Source: Kitagawia praeruptora (lineage: Eukaryota > Streptophyta > Magnoliopsida > Apiales > Apiaceae). Taken from it: a stretch of 64,000 nucleotides of DNA. The position numbers and the translations under genes were made by a program. Below the pieces are notes generated by a model that saw nothing but the letters and a program-made list of their open reading frames with translations, searched no databases and had not been told where the DNA came from. The DNA is taken from the NCBI GenBank assembly GCA_037693485.1, contig CM075350.1, positions 120,157,001 through 120,221,000 on the forward strand. Reading direction: 5' to 3'. Of the stretch, positions 1 to 9,931 are shown in pieces; the first letter of the stretch is position 1; the number at the start of each line of letters is the position of its first letter.

Positions 1-2
1 GG

Positions 3-494
3 TATCCTAAGGAAACTGGATTTGATTTAATTGGATATTCTGATTCAGACTATGCTGGCTGCAAAATTGACAGAAAAAGTACTACAGGAAGCTGTCAATT
101 TCTTGGGGGGAGATTGGTGTCATGGTTCAGTAAGAAGCAACACTCAGTTTCTACATCAACTGCAGAAGCTGAATATATTGCAGCTGGAAGTTGCTGTGCA
201 CAAATACTTTGGATGAAGAATCAATTATTGGATTATGGACTAAAGTTGTCAAATATTCCTATCTACTGTGACAACACTAGTGCCATAGCCATATCAGACA
301 ATCCAGTTCAACACTCCAGAACAAAGCACATTGATATCAGGCATCATTTCATCAGGGAGCATGTTGAAAAAGGAGATGTAAAATTGGTTTATGTTCCAAC
401 AGATAAGCAACTTGCAGATATATTCACCAAGCCACTGGATGAAGCAACATTTACCAGGTTGGTGAGTGAATTGGGAATGCTAAATCAGGTATGA
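3..494 (+). CDS. copia polyprotein, RNase H C-terminus (partial)
   Basis: This is the C-terminal RNase H domain of a Ty1/copia Pol polyprotein, which removes the RNA strand of the RNA:DNA hybrid during reverse transcription. Frame 3 is open from the window edge. It reads YSDSDYAGCKIDRKSTTG, then SWFSKKQHSVSTSTAEAEY, then the D-x-T-S-A segment (YCDNTSAIAI) and SRTKHIDIRHHF, the usual order of copia RNase H landmarks. It ends in ADIFTKPL plus a short tail, the normal copia C-terminus, with the stop at 492-494. The catalytic acidic residues (D in SDSDYAG, E in AEAEY, D in YCDNTS) are present. The start lies outside the window. The lack of frame breaks suggests a young copy. Confidence 0.93.
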   Translation, partial: YPKETGFDLIGYSDSDYAGCKIDRKSTTGSCQFLGGRLVSWFSKKQHSVSTSTAEAEYIAAGSCCAQILWMKNQLLDYGLKLSNIPIYCDNTSAIAISDNPVQHSRTKHIDIRHHFIREHVEKGDVKLVYVPTDKQLADIFTKPLDEATFTRLVSELGMLNQV

Positions 495-529
495 TGATCT
501 AACTGGTTTATCAATTCTAAGTAGTTGAA

Positions 530-1035
530 GCTCATGACAGAAACTTTTAAAGGTACTGTTACAAGAAGGTACTGTCATGAGAAGTTAAGGTACATTGTGA
601 TACTTGTTCAGACAACATGTTTGCTATGACTATGCTAAAAGGATTTTTAGATATCATGTTTGCTATGACTATGCTAAAAGGATTTTTAGATATCATGTTT
701 GCTATGACTATGCTAAAAGGATTTTTAGATATCATGCTTGCTATGACTATGCTAAAATAGTTTTACATGTCTGTCTTAAAATGATTTTAAGAAATCATGT
801 GTCCTTAACTTAAGTTATGTGTGAACAGTGACTGACAGCATAATCTTATGATAAGTTTACTGTCAGATAAAACTTACTGTCACTCATGAAGCTGATTGAC
901 AGAAATATTGTTAGCACACAAGTTGCTGTCAATGAAAGTTGCTGTCACAAGAAATTGCTGTCAGAATTGGTAGAGAAAGAAAAAGCGCACAGGTTACTGT
1001 CAATGAAAGTTGCTGTCACGAGAAGTTGCTGTCAA
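530..1035 (+). repeat. dense cluster of TGACAG / CTGTCA motifs
   Basis: About a dozen exact copies of the hexamer TGACAG or its complement CTGTCA lie in roughly 500 bases, often extended to TTGCTGTCAA or TTACTGTCA. Examples are near 534, 574, 827, 860, 876, 895, 927, 942, 957, 993, 1009 and 1027. The same motif recurs inside the following ORF and in the 3' LTR. Confidence 0.9.
616..770 (+). repeat. 39-bp tandem repeat, four copies
   Basis: Copies start at 616, 655, 694 and 733. The first three are almost identical and the fourth decays at its end. Because 39 is a multiple of three, one frame stays open through the array and encodes a 13-residue repeat (RYHVCYDYAKRIF). I regard that as a by-product, since no start context or family match supports a protein. 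Confidence 0.9.
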
Positions 1036-1308
1036 AGATAGTGGAAAGATATATTAATTTTTATATATATATACATACGTATATTTCTTTTCACCAATCC
1101 ACGATCTAATAGCAACTGCCACGTAATATAGCAAGTGGAGTTAATGGGTAATATCATTATCACACGTTCAATTAAGAGAGGTTAAATCGATTCATATTAG
1201 AAACTGAATCTACCGTTTAATCTACTATCACTTTCATTTGCAAAAACCTCTCAACCTTCTGCATCCAAAAACCGCATTTCTCTCTCTCATTTTTCAAAGC
1301 ATTCAACA
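1036..1308 (+). promoter_or_regulatory. promoter-like leader in front of the extra ORF
   Basis: An A/T-only stretch with a TATA-like run (about 1,060-1,075) is followed by about 230 bases ending in a pyrimidine-rich leader (tctctctctcatttttc) and then aacaATGGc, a good plant start context. This resembles an independent plant promoter and 5' leader, or the acceptor side of a spliced subgenomic RNA. It is inferred from composition only. Confidence 0.4.
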
Positions 1309-4300
1309 ATGGCACCTAAACAAAGCATTGCTCAAACCAATTTCGCTGGTATCTTTTCTCCTAGTGATGCTGGTGAAAACTTCAAAGGACTTATTTCGTT
1401 CTTGAATAAATCCTACCTAGGTCATGCAATAACCTCTTCCCCCAAAATTGATACTGTTAGAATTGAAAAGTTCTGGAAATCAGCAAGTGCTCAAGGAACT
1501 GGAGAGAATGAATCAATTAAGTTCAATATAGATGATGCAAGTTATTCTCTTACAGTAAAGAACATCAATGAGGCTTTGGGCATTGTGTTGACCAGTGAAG
1601 AAAGCTTTATGGAACTAGCAACTGATGATACCCTGAAGAAGTTCTTTCTGAAGATTGGGTACTCTGGTTCTAAACTTGAAGAAACTTCTGATAAGTGGTA
1701 TCAAACAGGAGAAATGGACAGGAAATTTCTAAGAAAAGAGTGGAGTATGATTTTTGATGTAATGGTGAAGGTATTCTCTACCAAGACTACAGGATGGAAT
1801 GGCATACCATCATATATCAAGAAGCTCACTCATTCATTAGTTCATGGATACAAGGTGAACATTGGAAAACTGATAATGACACAGTTGAAAGGCGCAATAG
1901 GCAAGAAGGTATCCATCTATCCTCGCTTTTTAACTATGTGTATTAATAGTATTTGTGGAAATATTGAGGACAATTCTGATTTTGAGGAATGTCCTGTTTT
2001 AAAGAAAAACACACACACATCTCTTAACACACAGAATTTGAATGTACATATTCCACTATGTTTCACACAACACATGGTAAATCAAGTGCCCAACCTTGAT
2101 TTTCCATTTCCAACAGGTCACACTGTTTTCACAATAGAGAATGAAGCTGAATTAGACCCAAATTCAGTTAACCCACATTCCACACCATACATTCCACCTA
2201 GGGACTCTAGACTACCAAAAGCCCTTAAAATGGCCAAACAGGAATCAAAGAAAAGAACCCTAGAGAGTGCAACTGGTGAACAAGTTGAGAGTCAAGAGGG
2301 AGTCACTGCACCTAGTGCAGCAAATAAGGTTGGTAGTGAAAAAGAACCCACAGTAGCCCCTTCTGAGCCTAAGAAGAAGAGAGCTAGAAGGGCCAAGGTT
2401 ACTGTCAGCCACCCTACAGTTTCCCAAAAGACTGTAGAGGATGATAGGGAAATGAACTCACCTCTAGGTGTTTCTTCTCAACAAGGGACATCTATTGAAA
2501 TTGGCCTGTCTCCCAAGGCATCTTGTAAAGAGTCTGCACAAACTCAAGAATTCACTCTTGAGGAACCTGTATTTGAAGATACACACATTGAGATAGAGCA
2601 CAGTGAGGAATTCACTCATACTATTGATGTTCCACAATCATTTTCTGTGGAACAGCCAATTAATCAATCTAAAATTCAATCTTCTTCTTTCATTCCCACA
2701 TCTGTTGTTTCTTCTAATCAACCTAGAGAGGGGGACAGTACCAACCCCTCAGGTTTTGATCATCCATCTCAAATCATGGATGAGCCCCCATCTAGTGGTC
2801 CACAAGAACCCATTTCTCAAAGTGAAATGGATACCACTCCATCAAACACTGGATTAGATCAAGATGCAAACTTGTCAGAAATTGAAACAGCCAGCATCTT
2901 GATCGATTCCCTCAAAGCATCTTACCCTAGGGAAGTTGCTGTCACAGCCAAAGATGCTGTCAATGACAAATCAGAAGGTGCTGTCAAACATTCAAGTGAC
3001 AGTATCATTCCAACAAAAGGTACTGTCAAAAGTCCTTCAAAAGATGCTGTCATCCCTGTTCAACCACAACTACAAGAAGGATTAGTGGAAGATATCTCTG
3101 ATGATGACTTGCCCCTTTCAAAGGCCTTCAAGGTAAAATCTACTCTTTTGCATGTTAGTACTGCTCATACTACTGCATCTAGGATGAGTGAGGGAGTGAA
3201 ACATCAAAGAGAGATAAAAGAACAGAGAGGTGAGACTAAAAACGAGAGGCAGCCAAATGTGCTGGCAAAAGGAGAGGGACTTGAGCATGTCCAGAGTGAA
3301 TTTGAGGGAGCCAATACAGAAAAGGCATTAGGCCTTGAGGGAATTTTTGTGAGAGATGATGAGATCATCTATAAAAACACTGAGAGTGTGAGAACCCCAA
3401 CAGCCTCCATGCCCCAGACTTATCCCTTACCTCCTAAAAGGCTTAGGTCTGGTGGTCCTTCTGCATCCTCAAATGACAGGCTCCAAGCACTGGAGAATCG
3501 ATGTGCTACAATGGAAAGCAAACTGGACAACCTGTCATCTACTGTGAAGACTGGTTTTGCTGAAATTCAAGCCACACTACTGTCACTCTCTTCATTACTT
3601 CATGCTGCAAACTTAACTAAGGGGGAGAAAGGAAAAGATCAGAAAGAGGCTGAGCAACCAGAAAGAAAGGAGGAGTTACAAGGGGAAGCTAAAAGACAGG
3701 GGGAGCAAAGGAGTAAGGGGGAGCAAGGGAGAGTAGGAATAGTCTCTGGAACTGAGGAGCTTTTTGAAGCTGAAGTAGATGGGGAACAAATGCTAGTATC
3801 CAAGGAGGTATTAAGTCAAATACAAGGAAATAGAGCATCCTCAATCAAAATCAATGAACCAGTTCCTGAGAAGAAAGAATCCACATTGGAGAGGCTATGG
3901 AGAGAAAAAGAGGAATCAAATAGGATGGGTAAAGGCAAAGACAAGTTGCCTGAATATGTGTTTTCTTCAGAGCCTATCTTTTGGACTGATGGAAGTACAT
4001 ATTCCCAAGAAGAAGCTGACTTAATAACAGTAAGCCACATGGAGAGCACCTTGAATAATAAGGATGAGGAATTCAAAAATCTGGTGAATGAAGCAATCAC
4101 AGTGTCTAAAGGAAAACCTGCTAAGTTGGCAGAAGCTTTGAGAGAAAAGATTGTAAATCTGTCAGTAAAGATTAGCTCAGAGAAGAGGTGGGCAGTTGAT
4201 GTGTACCTGAAAAGTGGGCATTCAATATTCATAACAACTCAACTGTTGGAAACTTTCTCTGCCAGAGTGCAATATATCCTTGGGATTCTAGTGAAGAAAA

Positions 4301-6234
4301 ACTCTACCATCTTTGATGAAAGTCTTTTTATGCAACTGGGCACAATGGTCAACAACAAACTTCCAGAAGTAAGTCTCCAGCCATATGGTGTAAGCTTTAA
4401 ACAGACAACAGCCAAAGGAGCTAAAGGTCTTGGATTCTTAACTCTTGAAGGCAAAACATCTTTACAAAGCAAAGTCATCATGGATGTACTTAAGGTATTA
4501 CTGAATGCATCCATCACCAAGGAAAGGATTAAGGCAGTTAAAGATATTCACAAGATTTTGGCAAAGAGAAACATGGAGTACAGTGCCAAAATCAAAAAGC
4601 TCATTGCCAAAGCAAATTCAAGAAGAAATGCTCAAGGTGGAAACTGCATTTTTGATGACACCTTGGAAAAAGATGATGATGACAATCAGGATGGAGGTGA
4701 AGCTGGAGGACCTAAGAGAATAGAACTGAGAGACTCTTCAAAAGAGCAAACTCAAGTCAAAGAAGCAGAATCAAAGGAAATTTCTGAAAATTCTAGCTCA
4801 AGCAAGAAAGTTGATGAAAAGAAAGAGGAAGAAGTACTTGAAGCATTTAAAGGAAATCAAGAAGAAATGGAAATTGACAGTATACATCTTGAAAAAGATA
4901 CTGTCAACAAAGATGCTGTCAAGGATATCAACAAAGATGCTGTCAGTCAGGATGAAGTAACAGTCATTGAAGATACTGTCAAAGAAGACATTGTCAGAAG
5001 CCCTTTAAAAGAAACTGTCAACGATCCTACTGTCAAATCATTCAAGACAGTAAGAATCAAGAGAAAATCAAAAAGACCAACAAAGGGAAAGACTGTCTAC
5101 AAAGGAGAAGGAAAAGCTACAGGGTTGGGACTCAAGAAACCTATCATGAGGAGAAGAATGAATAGCTTTGAAATGATGCAGCTGAATGCCAAAGAAACAA
5201 TCACCTCTGTATCCATAGAATTTGATGGACCAAAAGAAGAAGTTGCAAGGTACATTCTATGGCAAAACAATGAAAGGTTGATTACAGTGGAATCTGACTT
5301 CACTCAGATATCAAAATCAAAGGTGATATCCAAGAAACTCATTCAAACTTCTGAAACTGTAAAACGAAGAATTGATTTCTTCAATCTGGAAAGGATGGTT
5401 GAGCTACTGCAAACCTATGATAATGTTTCAAAGAAGATTATGGATCAAGTTCTCAAGTACTATGAAGCCAGGCATGTTGAATTTATTGAGAAGTTTGGAG
5501 ATTGGACACTTCACAATGATGATGATGTCTATCAAATCCTTGGTTTGGAGTATGAAGAAGACAATCCTATTCCTGATTATGACTGGATTGAAATGCGAAA
5601 ACCTTATTCAGAACATGAAATGAAGATGTATGAAGCAGAGCAAAGGTTCAAAGAAGAATTAGCATCAAGGAAAAAATCTCGTCAACAGATAGAAGATGAG
5701 ATTGAAGCTGAAATGAAGAAAAATTACAGTAAAATCAATAAGATCAACAGTGAAGAATCCAACTATCAGCCATGCGTACTGGACAATCCTTTGAGAATCA
5801 AGTATGGAAAAGAAGAAATTTATGTAGATAGTTTCTCTAAATTGAAGACCAGTGTGTTAAAAGAATTATTCTGGCAAGTGGTTGGATCAACTAACAGTCT
5901 TGAAACACTGTGTTCTTGGGAGCTTGATATGATTCTTGATCAGAGGAGAGGAGAGGATCCCAGCCTGGACAAACAAAGAAGGGAAACTCTAAATCAGTTT
6001 CCTGGCAGGAGATTCAAAATGGAGGGAAATGTGCTAAAATTCAGATCAATTGTAAAGCAAAATGTTTACTGGATGGAACTCAGAGATACATTGAACACTG
6101 CTTCCTCAATGATCAGAAAATACATTGTGGAAAATGAAGATGATGCACAGTCCCCTGAAGAAAAAGAGTTAATTGAAAATCTCAGAAGAGCTCTAAGGGA
6201 AAAGGAGCAAAGTGAAAAGTTCAAATCAAGATAA
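1309..6234 (+). CDS. Sirevirus-type extra ORF (env-position protein), 1,641 aa, intact
   Basis: This is a single open frame of 1,641 codons between pol and the 3' LTR. Residues about 1-215 form a compact globular part (KFWKSASAQG at 54-63, SIYPRFLTMCIN near 203) of a kind I recognise from downstream ORFs of plant copia elements, including copies annotated in Asteraceae under unrelated names. Residues about 290-720 are low-complexity, S/T/P/E-rich and highly charged, and include a short basic KKKRARRAK patch like a nuclear localisation signal. A coiled coil is likely near 725-765 (LQALENRCATMESKLDNLSS). Residues about 1,190-1,245 carry degenerate KDAV/KDTV repeats encoded by the CTGTCA motif. 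The last 350 residues look folded and end in a charged helix. I see no signal peptide and no transmembrane segment, so the label 'envelope-like' rests on position alone. Function is unknown. Confidence 0.85.
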   Translation: MAPKQSIAQTNFAGIFSPSDAGENFKGLISFLNKSYLGHAITSSPKIDTVRIEKFWKSASAQGTGENESIKFNIDDASYSLTVKNINEALGIVLTSEESFMELATDDTLKKFFLKIGYSGSKLEETSDKWYQTGEMDRKFLRKEWSMIFDVMVKVFSTKTTGWNGIPSYIKKLTHSLVHGYKVNIGKLIMTQLKGAIGKKVSIYPRFLTMCINSICGNIEDNSDFEECPVLKKNTHTSLNTQNLNVHIPLCFTQHMVNQVPNLDFPFPTGHTVFTIENEAELDPNSVNPHSTPYIPPRDSRLPKALKMAKQESKKRTLESATGEQVESQEGVTAPSAANKVGSEKEPTVAPSEPKKKRARRAKVTVSHPTVSQKTVEDDREMNSPLGVSSQQGTSIEIGLSPKASCKESAQTQEFTLEEPVFEDTHIEIEHSEEFTHTIDVPQSFSVEQPINQSKIQSSSFIPTSVVSSNQPREGDSTNPSGFDHPSQIMDEPPSSGPQEPISQSEMDTTPSNTGLDQDANLSEIETASILIDSLKASYPREVAVTAKDAVNDKSEGAVKHSSDSIIPTKGTVKSPSKDAVIPVQPQLQEGLVEDISDDDLPLSKAFKVKSTLLHVSTAHTTASRMSEGVKHQREIKEQRGETKNERQPNVLAKGEGLEHVQSEFEGANTEKALGLEGIFVRDDEIIYKNTESVRTPTASMPQTYPLPPKRLRSGGPSASSNDRLQALENRCATMESKLDNLSSTVKTGFAEIQATLLSLSSLLHAANLTKGEKGKDQKEAEQPERKEELQGEAKRQGEQRSKGEQGRVGIVSGTEELFEAEVDGEQMLVSKEVLSQIQGNRASSIKINEPVPEKKESTLERLWREKEESNRMGKGKDKLPEYVFSSEPIFWTDGSTYSQEEADLITVSHMESTLNNKDEEFKNLVNEAITVSKGKPAKLAEALREKIVNLSVKISSEKRWAVDVYLKSGHSIFITTQLLETFSARVQYILGILVKKNSTIFDESLFMQLGTMVNNKLPEVSLQPYGVSFKQTTAKGAKGLGFLTLEGKTSLQSKVIMDVLKVLLNASITKERIKAVKDIHKILAKRNMEYSAKIKKLIAKANSRRNAQGGNCIFDDTLEKDDDDNQDGGEAGGPKRIELRDSSKEQTQVKEAESKEISENSSSSKKVDEKKEEEVLEAFKGNQEEMEIDSIHLEKDTVNKDAVKDINKDAVSQDEVTVIEDTVKEDIVRSPLKETVNDPTVKSFKTVRIKRKSKRPTKGKTVYKGEGKATGLGLKKPIMRRRMNSFEMMQLNAKETITSVSIEFDGPKEEVARYILWQNNERLITVESDFTQISKSKVISKKLIQTSETVKRRIDFFNLERMVELLQTYDNVSKKIMDQVLKYYEARHVEFIEKFGDWTLHNDDDVYQILGLEYEEDNPIPDYDWIEMRKPYSEHEMKMYEAEQRFKEELASRKKSRQQIEDEIEAEMKKNYSKINKINSEESNYQPCVLDNPLRIKYGKEEIYVDSFSKLKTSVLKELFWQVVGSTNSLETLCSWELDMILDQRRGEDPSLDKQRRETLNQFPGRRFKMEGNVLKFRSIVKQNVYWMELRDTLNTASSMIRKYIVENEDDAQSPEEKELIENLRRALREKEQSEKFKSR

Positions 6235-6394
6235 GTAAAGTTTTTTTTTATTTGTGAACTTTTGTGATATATTGTTTGAAAACAATTCAGTTTAATCATT
6301 GGTCAGAAATGAAGAGTTTATTCTTTCTGATCTATGTTAGTTAAGTTGTCAGCATGATATTTGTAAATTTGTCCTTATTGTCCATAAAAACAAA

Positions 6395-6405
6395 TTGGGG
6401 GAGAT
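6395..6405 (+). other. polypurine tract (plus-strand primer)
   Basis: The run ttgggggagat directly precedes the LTR start and is the copia-type polypurine tract used to prime plus-strand DNA synthesis. Confidence 0.9.
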
Positions 6406-6778
6406 TGTTGGGATTTATGGGTGATGGAATAGACAACTTAACTAGTTTTATTGGTATACTTAGTTTTTACTAAGTAGAACATACTGTCATAGCCTGAAAT
6501 ATATTCTTGTAATTTAAATAAATACTGTCATGTAATAAGTGTAATTCTTGGAAGAAGTTCGATTATGTTCAAGCCTCAAGAAATACATAAGTTCGACAGA
6601 AGGAATAAAAGTTACTGTCAAGCCCTGACAGTAAGGTTACAAGGAAACATAATGTTGCCTAGGTCGACAGCAAGTTTCACGAAGTCGACAGCAAGTTTCA
6701 ACTTGACAGCAACATTGGCGGAGATTCTAATGACAGCAACTTTGATATATAGTCTGCGACAGTAAGTTTGGAATTCCT

Positions 6779-6963
6779 GACAGCAATCTCTGCGGGAAAA
6801 ACATGCTGTCAATCAAAGCACAACTCTTGACAGCAATCTCTGCGGGAAATTCATACTGTCAACCAAAGCAAAATTCTTGACAGTAATATCTGCGGGAAAT
6901 TCATACTGTCAACCAAAGCATAATCTATTGACAGCAAACTTTGTGGCAAACATACTGTCATAT
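6779..6963 (+). repeat. 50-bp tandem repeat in U3, about four copies
   Basis: Units start at 6,779, 6,829, 6,879 and about 6,930. Each begins with GACAGCAAT and, about 20 bases later, carries the inverted form (CTGTCAA), so TTGACAG and CTGTCAA face each other within most units and could pair as a short stem. Confidence 0.88.
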
Positions 6964-7289
6964 AGAATCAGCTTGATTTAGGAATTTTCTAAGTCAAATT
7001 AAACGACAGAGTATATGTTCAAAAGAAGCAGGCGTGTTGTAATATTCAACCTTTACAGCAAGCTTGGAAAGTCTATAACTGAAGCTCGAGAGATCACATG
7101 GAACAACCTGTAAAGTCTAGAACAGATAAAATTGAATACGGCTAGATCTGGGTGGCTCAAATGTGGAAAGCATCTTTAAGTTACTTTGTGCTGATCACAT
7201 GGGAATAAATCATGGAATGAGCTGCAAAAGGAATATAACAGCAACTCGACAACCCATGTTGATGGTGATAGTACAGTAGATTATCACTC

Positions 7290-7298
7290 TATAAATAG
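7290..7298 (+). promoter_or_regulatory. LTR TATA box
   Basis: The sequence tataaatag lies downstream of the U3 motif array and about 270 bases before the LTR end. That is the expected place for the promoter of a copia LTR. Confidence 0.75.
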
Positions 7299-7814
7299 AG
7301 CATTCTACTTATACATTAAATAACTCAACCACTGTAATCTCTTGAGTTTTTGTAGCTTGAGAACTATTTTGTTCTTAAGGTTGTAGCAAAACTTTGCAAA
7401 ATAAATAAAACATTTATTTTGTGAAATCCTCGTATTTGATTTTACTTGTGTTTGCATTTCTTCTACTAGTAAATCACAAATTCTATTTAAGTTGTTGAAA
7501 TAGTTTTTGAAATTTATTAGTATTGCATTCAACCCCCCTTCTGCAATACTTTCCTGGACCAACAATATTCATAATCATAAAAAGAAATATCAATTAAGAT
7601 TATCAACATCCTTACAAAGCATCCTTGGTTTTTTTCCAAACCAATCAGTAATCAACATAATTTTTTTTACTAAAAACAAATTTAAATTCTTCATCAAAAA
7701 AATTAATGAACAGAGTTTGAAAAACTATGCTTCAAAGAAACATCCAACTTTATGGGTTTTTAAATACTAGATTTATAATGAGATTTTTACATAATTAATT
7801 GTTATTTTCTCATA

Positions 7815-7840
7815 CTAGCTTATAACCCGTGCAACGCACG
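7815..7840 (-). mobile_element. Helitron-like 3' end, copy 1
   Basis: Read on the - strand, a short hairpin (CGTGC-loop-GCACG, 7,828-7,840) is followed by about ten bases and CTAG, then T. A hairpin just before a CTRR terminus and insertion next to T are the known signature of Helitron 3' ends. Confidence 0.55.
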
Positions 7841-9907
7841 ACTCCTTTTTTAATATCTATAATTATATTAAAATTTTAAATTTTATACATTATTAATTTA
7901 TATATCAAATTTTTGTTAAAACAATTGATATATGTAAGATTTTATACGTTCGATTTAATATTCGTATTCTATCTTGAATTCTTAAAATTTGATTTGAACG
8001 ATTTTACAGTCCATTTGAAATTAACAAAATAATGTTTAATTCATTGATGGTGTAATTATTATTTTCAAATCAAATCAACGCAAAATCAAACACAAGTTGA
8101 ATTAATTCGATTTTTTGCGTTGAAAATTCTATTGAAATTTTTGTTGAATATTCAACCAAATTCTATTAGGCCTTAAAAGAATTTGACGATTTTTTGCGTT
8201 GAAAATTCTATTCGATTTAGAAAATTTACTTATATTTAGTTGAATTTATCAAAATCATTTTCAGTATTAAATATACTTCTACTAACAACCAAATACAGGT
8301 TTTAATATTAGAAAATAACGATTTCCATCTTTTGATTTTAAGACCTAACGATCTTTTTTATTTTGGTATATAATAGAAATTTAATGTTATGTACGTAATA
8401 ATTAAATTGGTCTCCTTATTAAGTTTTAACTTTTTTTATTTTAGACTTTTTTAAAATCCAAGTCTAATATAACTTCTTTTAACTTATAATCTTTTTATAC
8501 AATAATTATTTTTTATATAGAATAATTTTGATCGTCTATTTTAAAAAAAAAATTATATCCAACGGTTGAGATTGTTTTGGCAACGACAAATTATCATAGT
8601 ATCAAAATTTTGGATAAGATATCTTCTACAATTATTATATATAAATTTTTTTTAATTAAAGTATTGAAAATCATATAGATTTTGAGATAATCTAGAAGAA
8701 TTTAATACTTATAAAATTGTTTATTAAAAATACTAATTAAATTTGATGAATAAAATATTTTAAAAAATATTAATTATGTTGTGCTAAAAGCTTCTTAGTT
8801 TCCTATCTTTTAGGCGTACACAGAGCCCCAAAAGGTCACATCTACGAACATGGAACATATTAATTAAAGCTGGAGTTAAATACTTTAATACTATAATAAT
8901 TTTCTCATAATTAAGCGAGAGATTATACATTAATATTACATACTGTATTGGACTACAGGTGGGAATAAGAGGCAGGTTAATAAATACTCTTCTAGTATAG
9001 TTCTGACCTATGCTATTTCTCTTACTGTAATTATATAATAGGATATAATTTGTGCTCTATTTTGAATTATTAAAATTTGATTTTGATAATTTTATAGCAC
9101 GCATGAAATTAACAAAATAATCTTTAATTTAGTGATAATTTAAAAATTATTTTCCAATTAAAACTTCAATATTAATAAAATAAAATAAATAAAATTTAAT
9201 TGTATCATTTTTTAATTATATCCTTTTCATATTATAATTTTTTTAAAAAAATTTAATTCTAATACAACTTTGCTAGATTATATCCTTTTTAAATTATAAT
9301 TTCCTTTTTAATATGATATACACATATCATCAACAAAAGAACAGTGCACATCCTCCGAATCTATTGGCATAATGTATGTTTATCTTCCATGGCTTCTTAA
9401 AATGTTACCGACTTCAGGAGGGTGAGCCCTCGCAGAATGTTTCCCAGGTAGACAAACATATAAATCCTTCGGCTTTAGTTCATATATAGATTTTTGATAG
9501 AATAATGTAATTATAATTGTATTAGGATTTTTTTTCCCTTGTATTTATAGATTTTTGATAGAATAATGTAATTATTATTGTATTAGGATTTTTTTCCCAT
9601 TGTAGACATCTTTTTTATTTGTCTATTTGTAATTGATTTTATTTGTTTATACATATTTTATTTGTTTACTAAATTAAAGATATTTTTAAATTAAATTTAG
9701 TTCTAATGATGAAGAAAAAAACAAATCGATGAAGAAAGGGTATTATAGTAAATTAACAAAGTGAAAATTATAAATAAATATATAAGGATATAATTTATAA
9801 TCCAATGGATGATTTTTAATCCAATTTTTTAATCCAACGGATCATAAGCTTTTGGTAGTACAGCGACGACGACCAAAACTTTGGATAAGATCTCCCTTAT
9901 GCTTATA

Positions 9908-9931
9908 GCTTATAACCCGTGCAATGCACGG
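9908..9931 (-). mobile_element. Helitron-like 3' end, copy 2
   Basis: The same layout is seen with stem CCGTGC/GCACGG at 9,917-9,931. The terminal CTAG is degenerate here (CTAT on the - strand). Confidence 0.45.

Larger units (their letters stand above)
1..7564 (+). mobile_element. Sirevirus-like Ty1/copia retrotransposon, 3' portion
   Basis: This is the downstream part of a copia element whose 5' LTR, gag, integrase and most of the reverse transcriptase lie left of the window. In order it holds the RNase H end of pol, a repeat-rich spacer, a very long extra ORF, a polypurine tract and the 3' LTR. A large ORF between pol and the 3' LTR is the known layout of the Sirevirus group of plant copia elements. 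The pol end and the extra ORF are open without stops, so the insertion looks fairly recent. The target duplication cannot be checked because the left end is missing; the five bases right of the LTR are atatt. Confidence 0.85.
6406..7564 (+). repeat. 3' LTR of the Sirevirus-like element (1,159 bp)
   Basis: The LTR starts TGTTGG immediately after the polypurine tract and ends CCAACA, a perfect inverted terminal pair. The U3 part carries a TGACAG/CTGTCA array. A TATA box (tataaatag) lies at 7,290-7,298 and an AATAAA-rich polyadenylation region follows near 7,400. The C-run just before the end (caacccccc near 7,530) is typical of Sirevirus-like LTR ends and recurs in the LTR fragment ending at 28,801. 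Confidence 0.92.

Noticed and set aside
1309..6234. Viral envelope gene
   Set aside because: The position fits, but there is no signal peptide, no transmembrane helix and no cleavage-site pattern; annotated as an extra ORF of unknown function.
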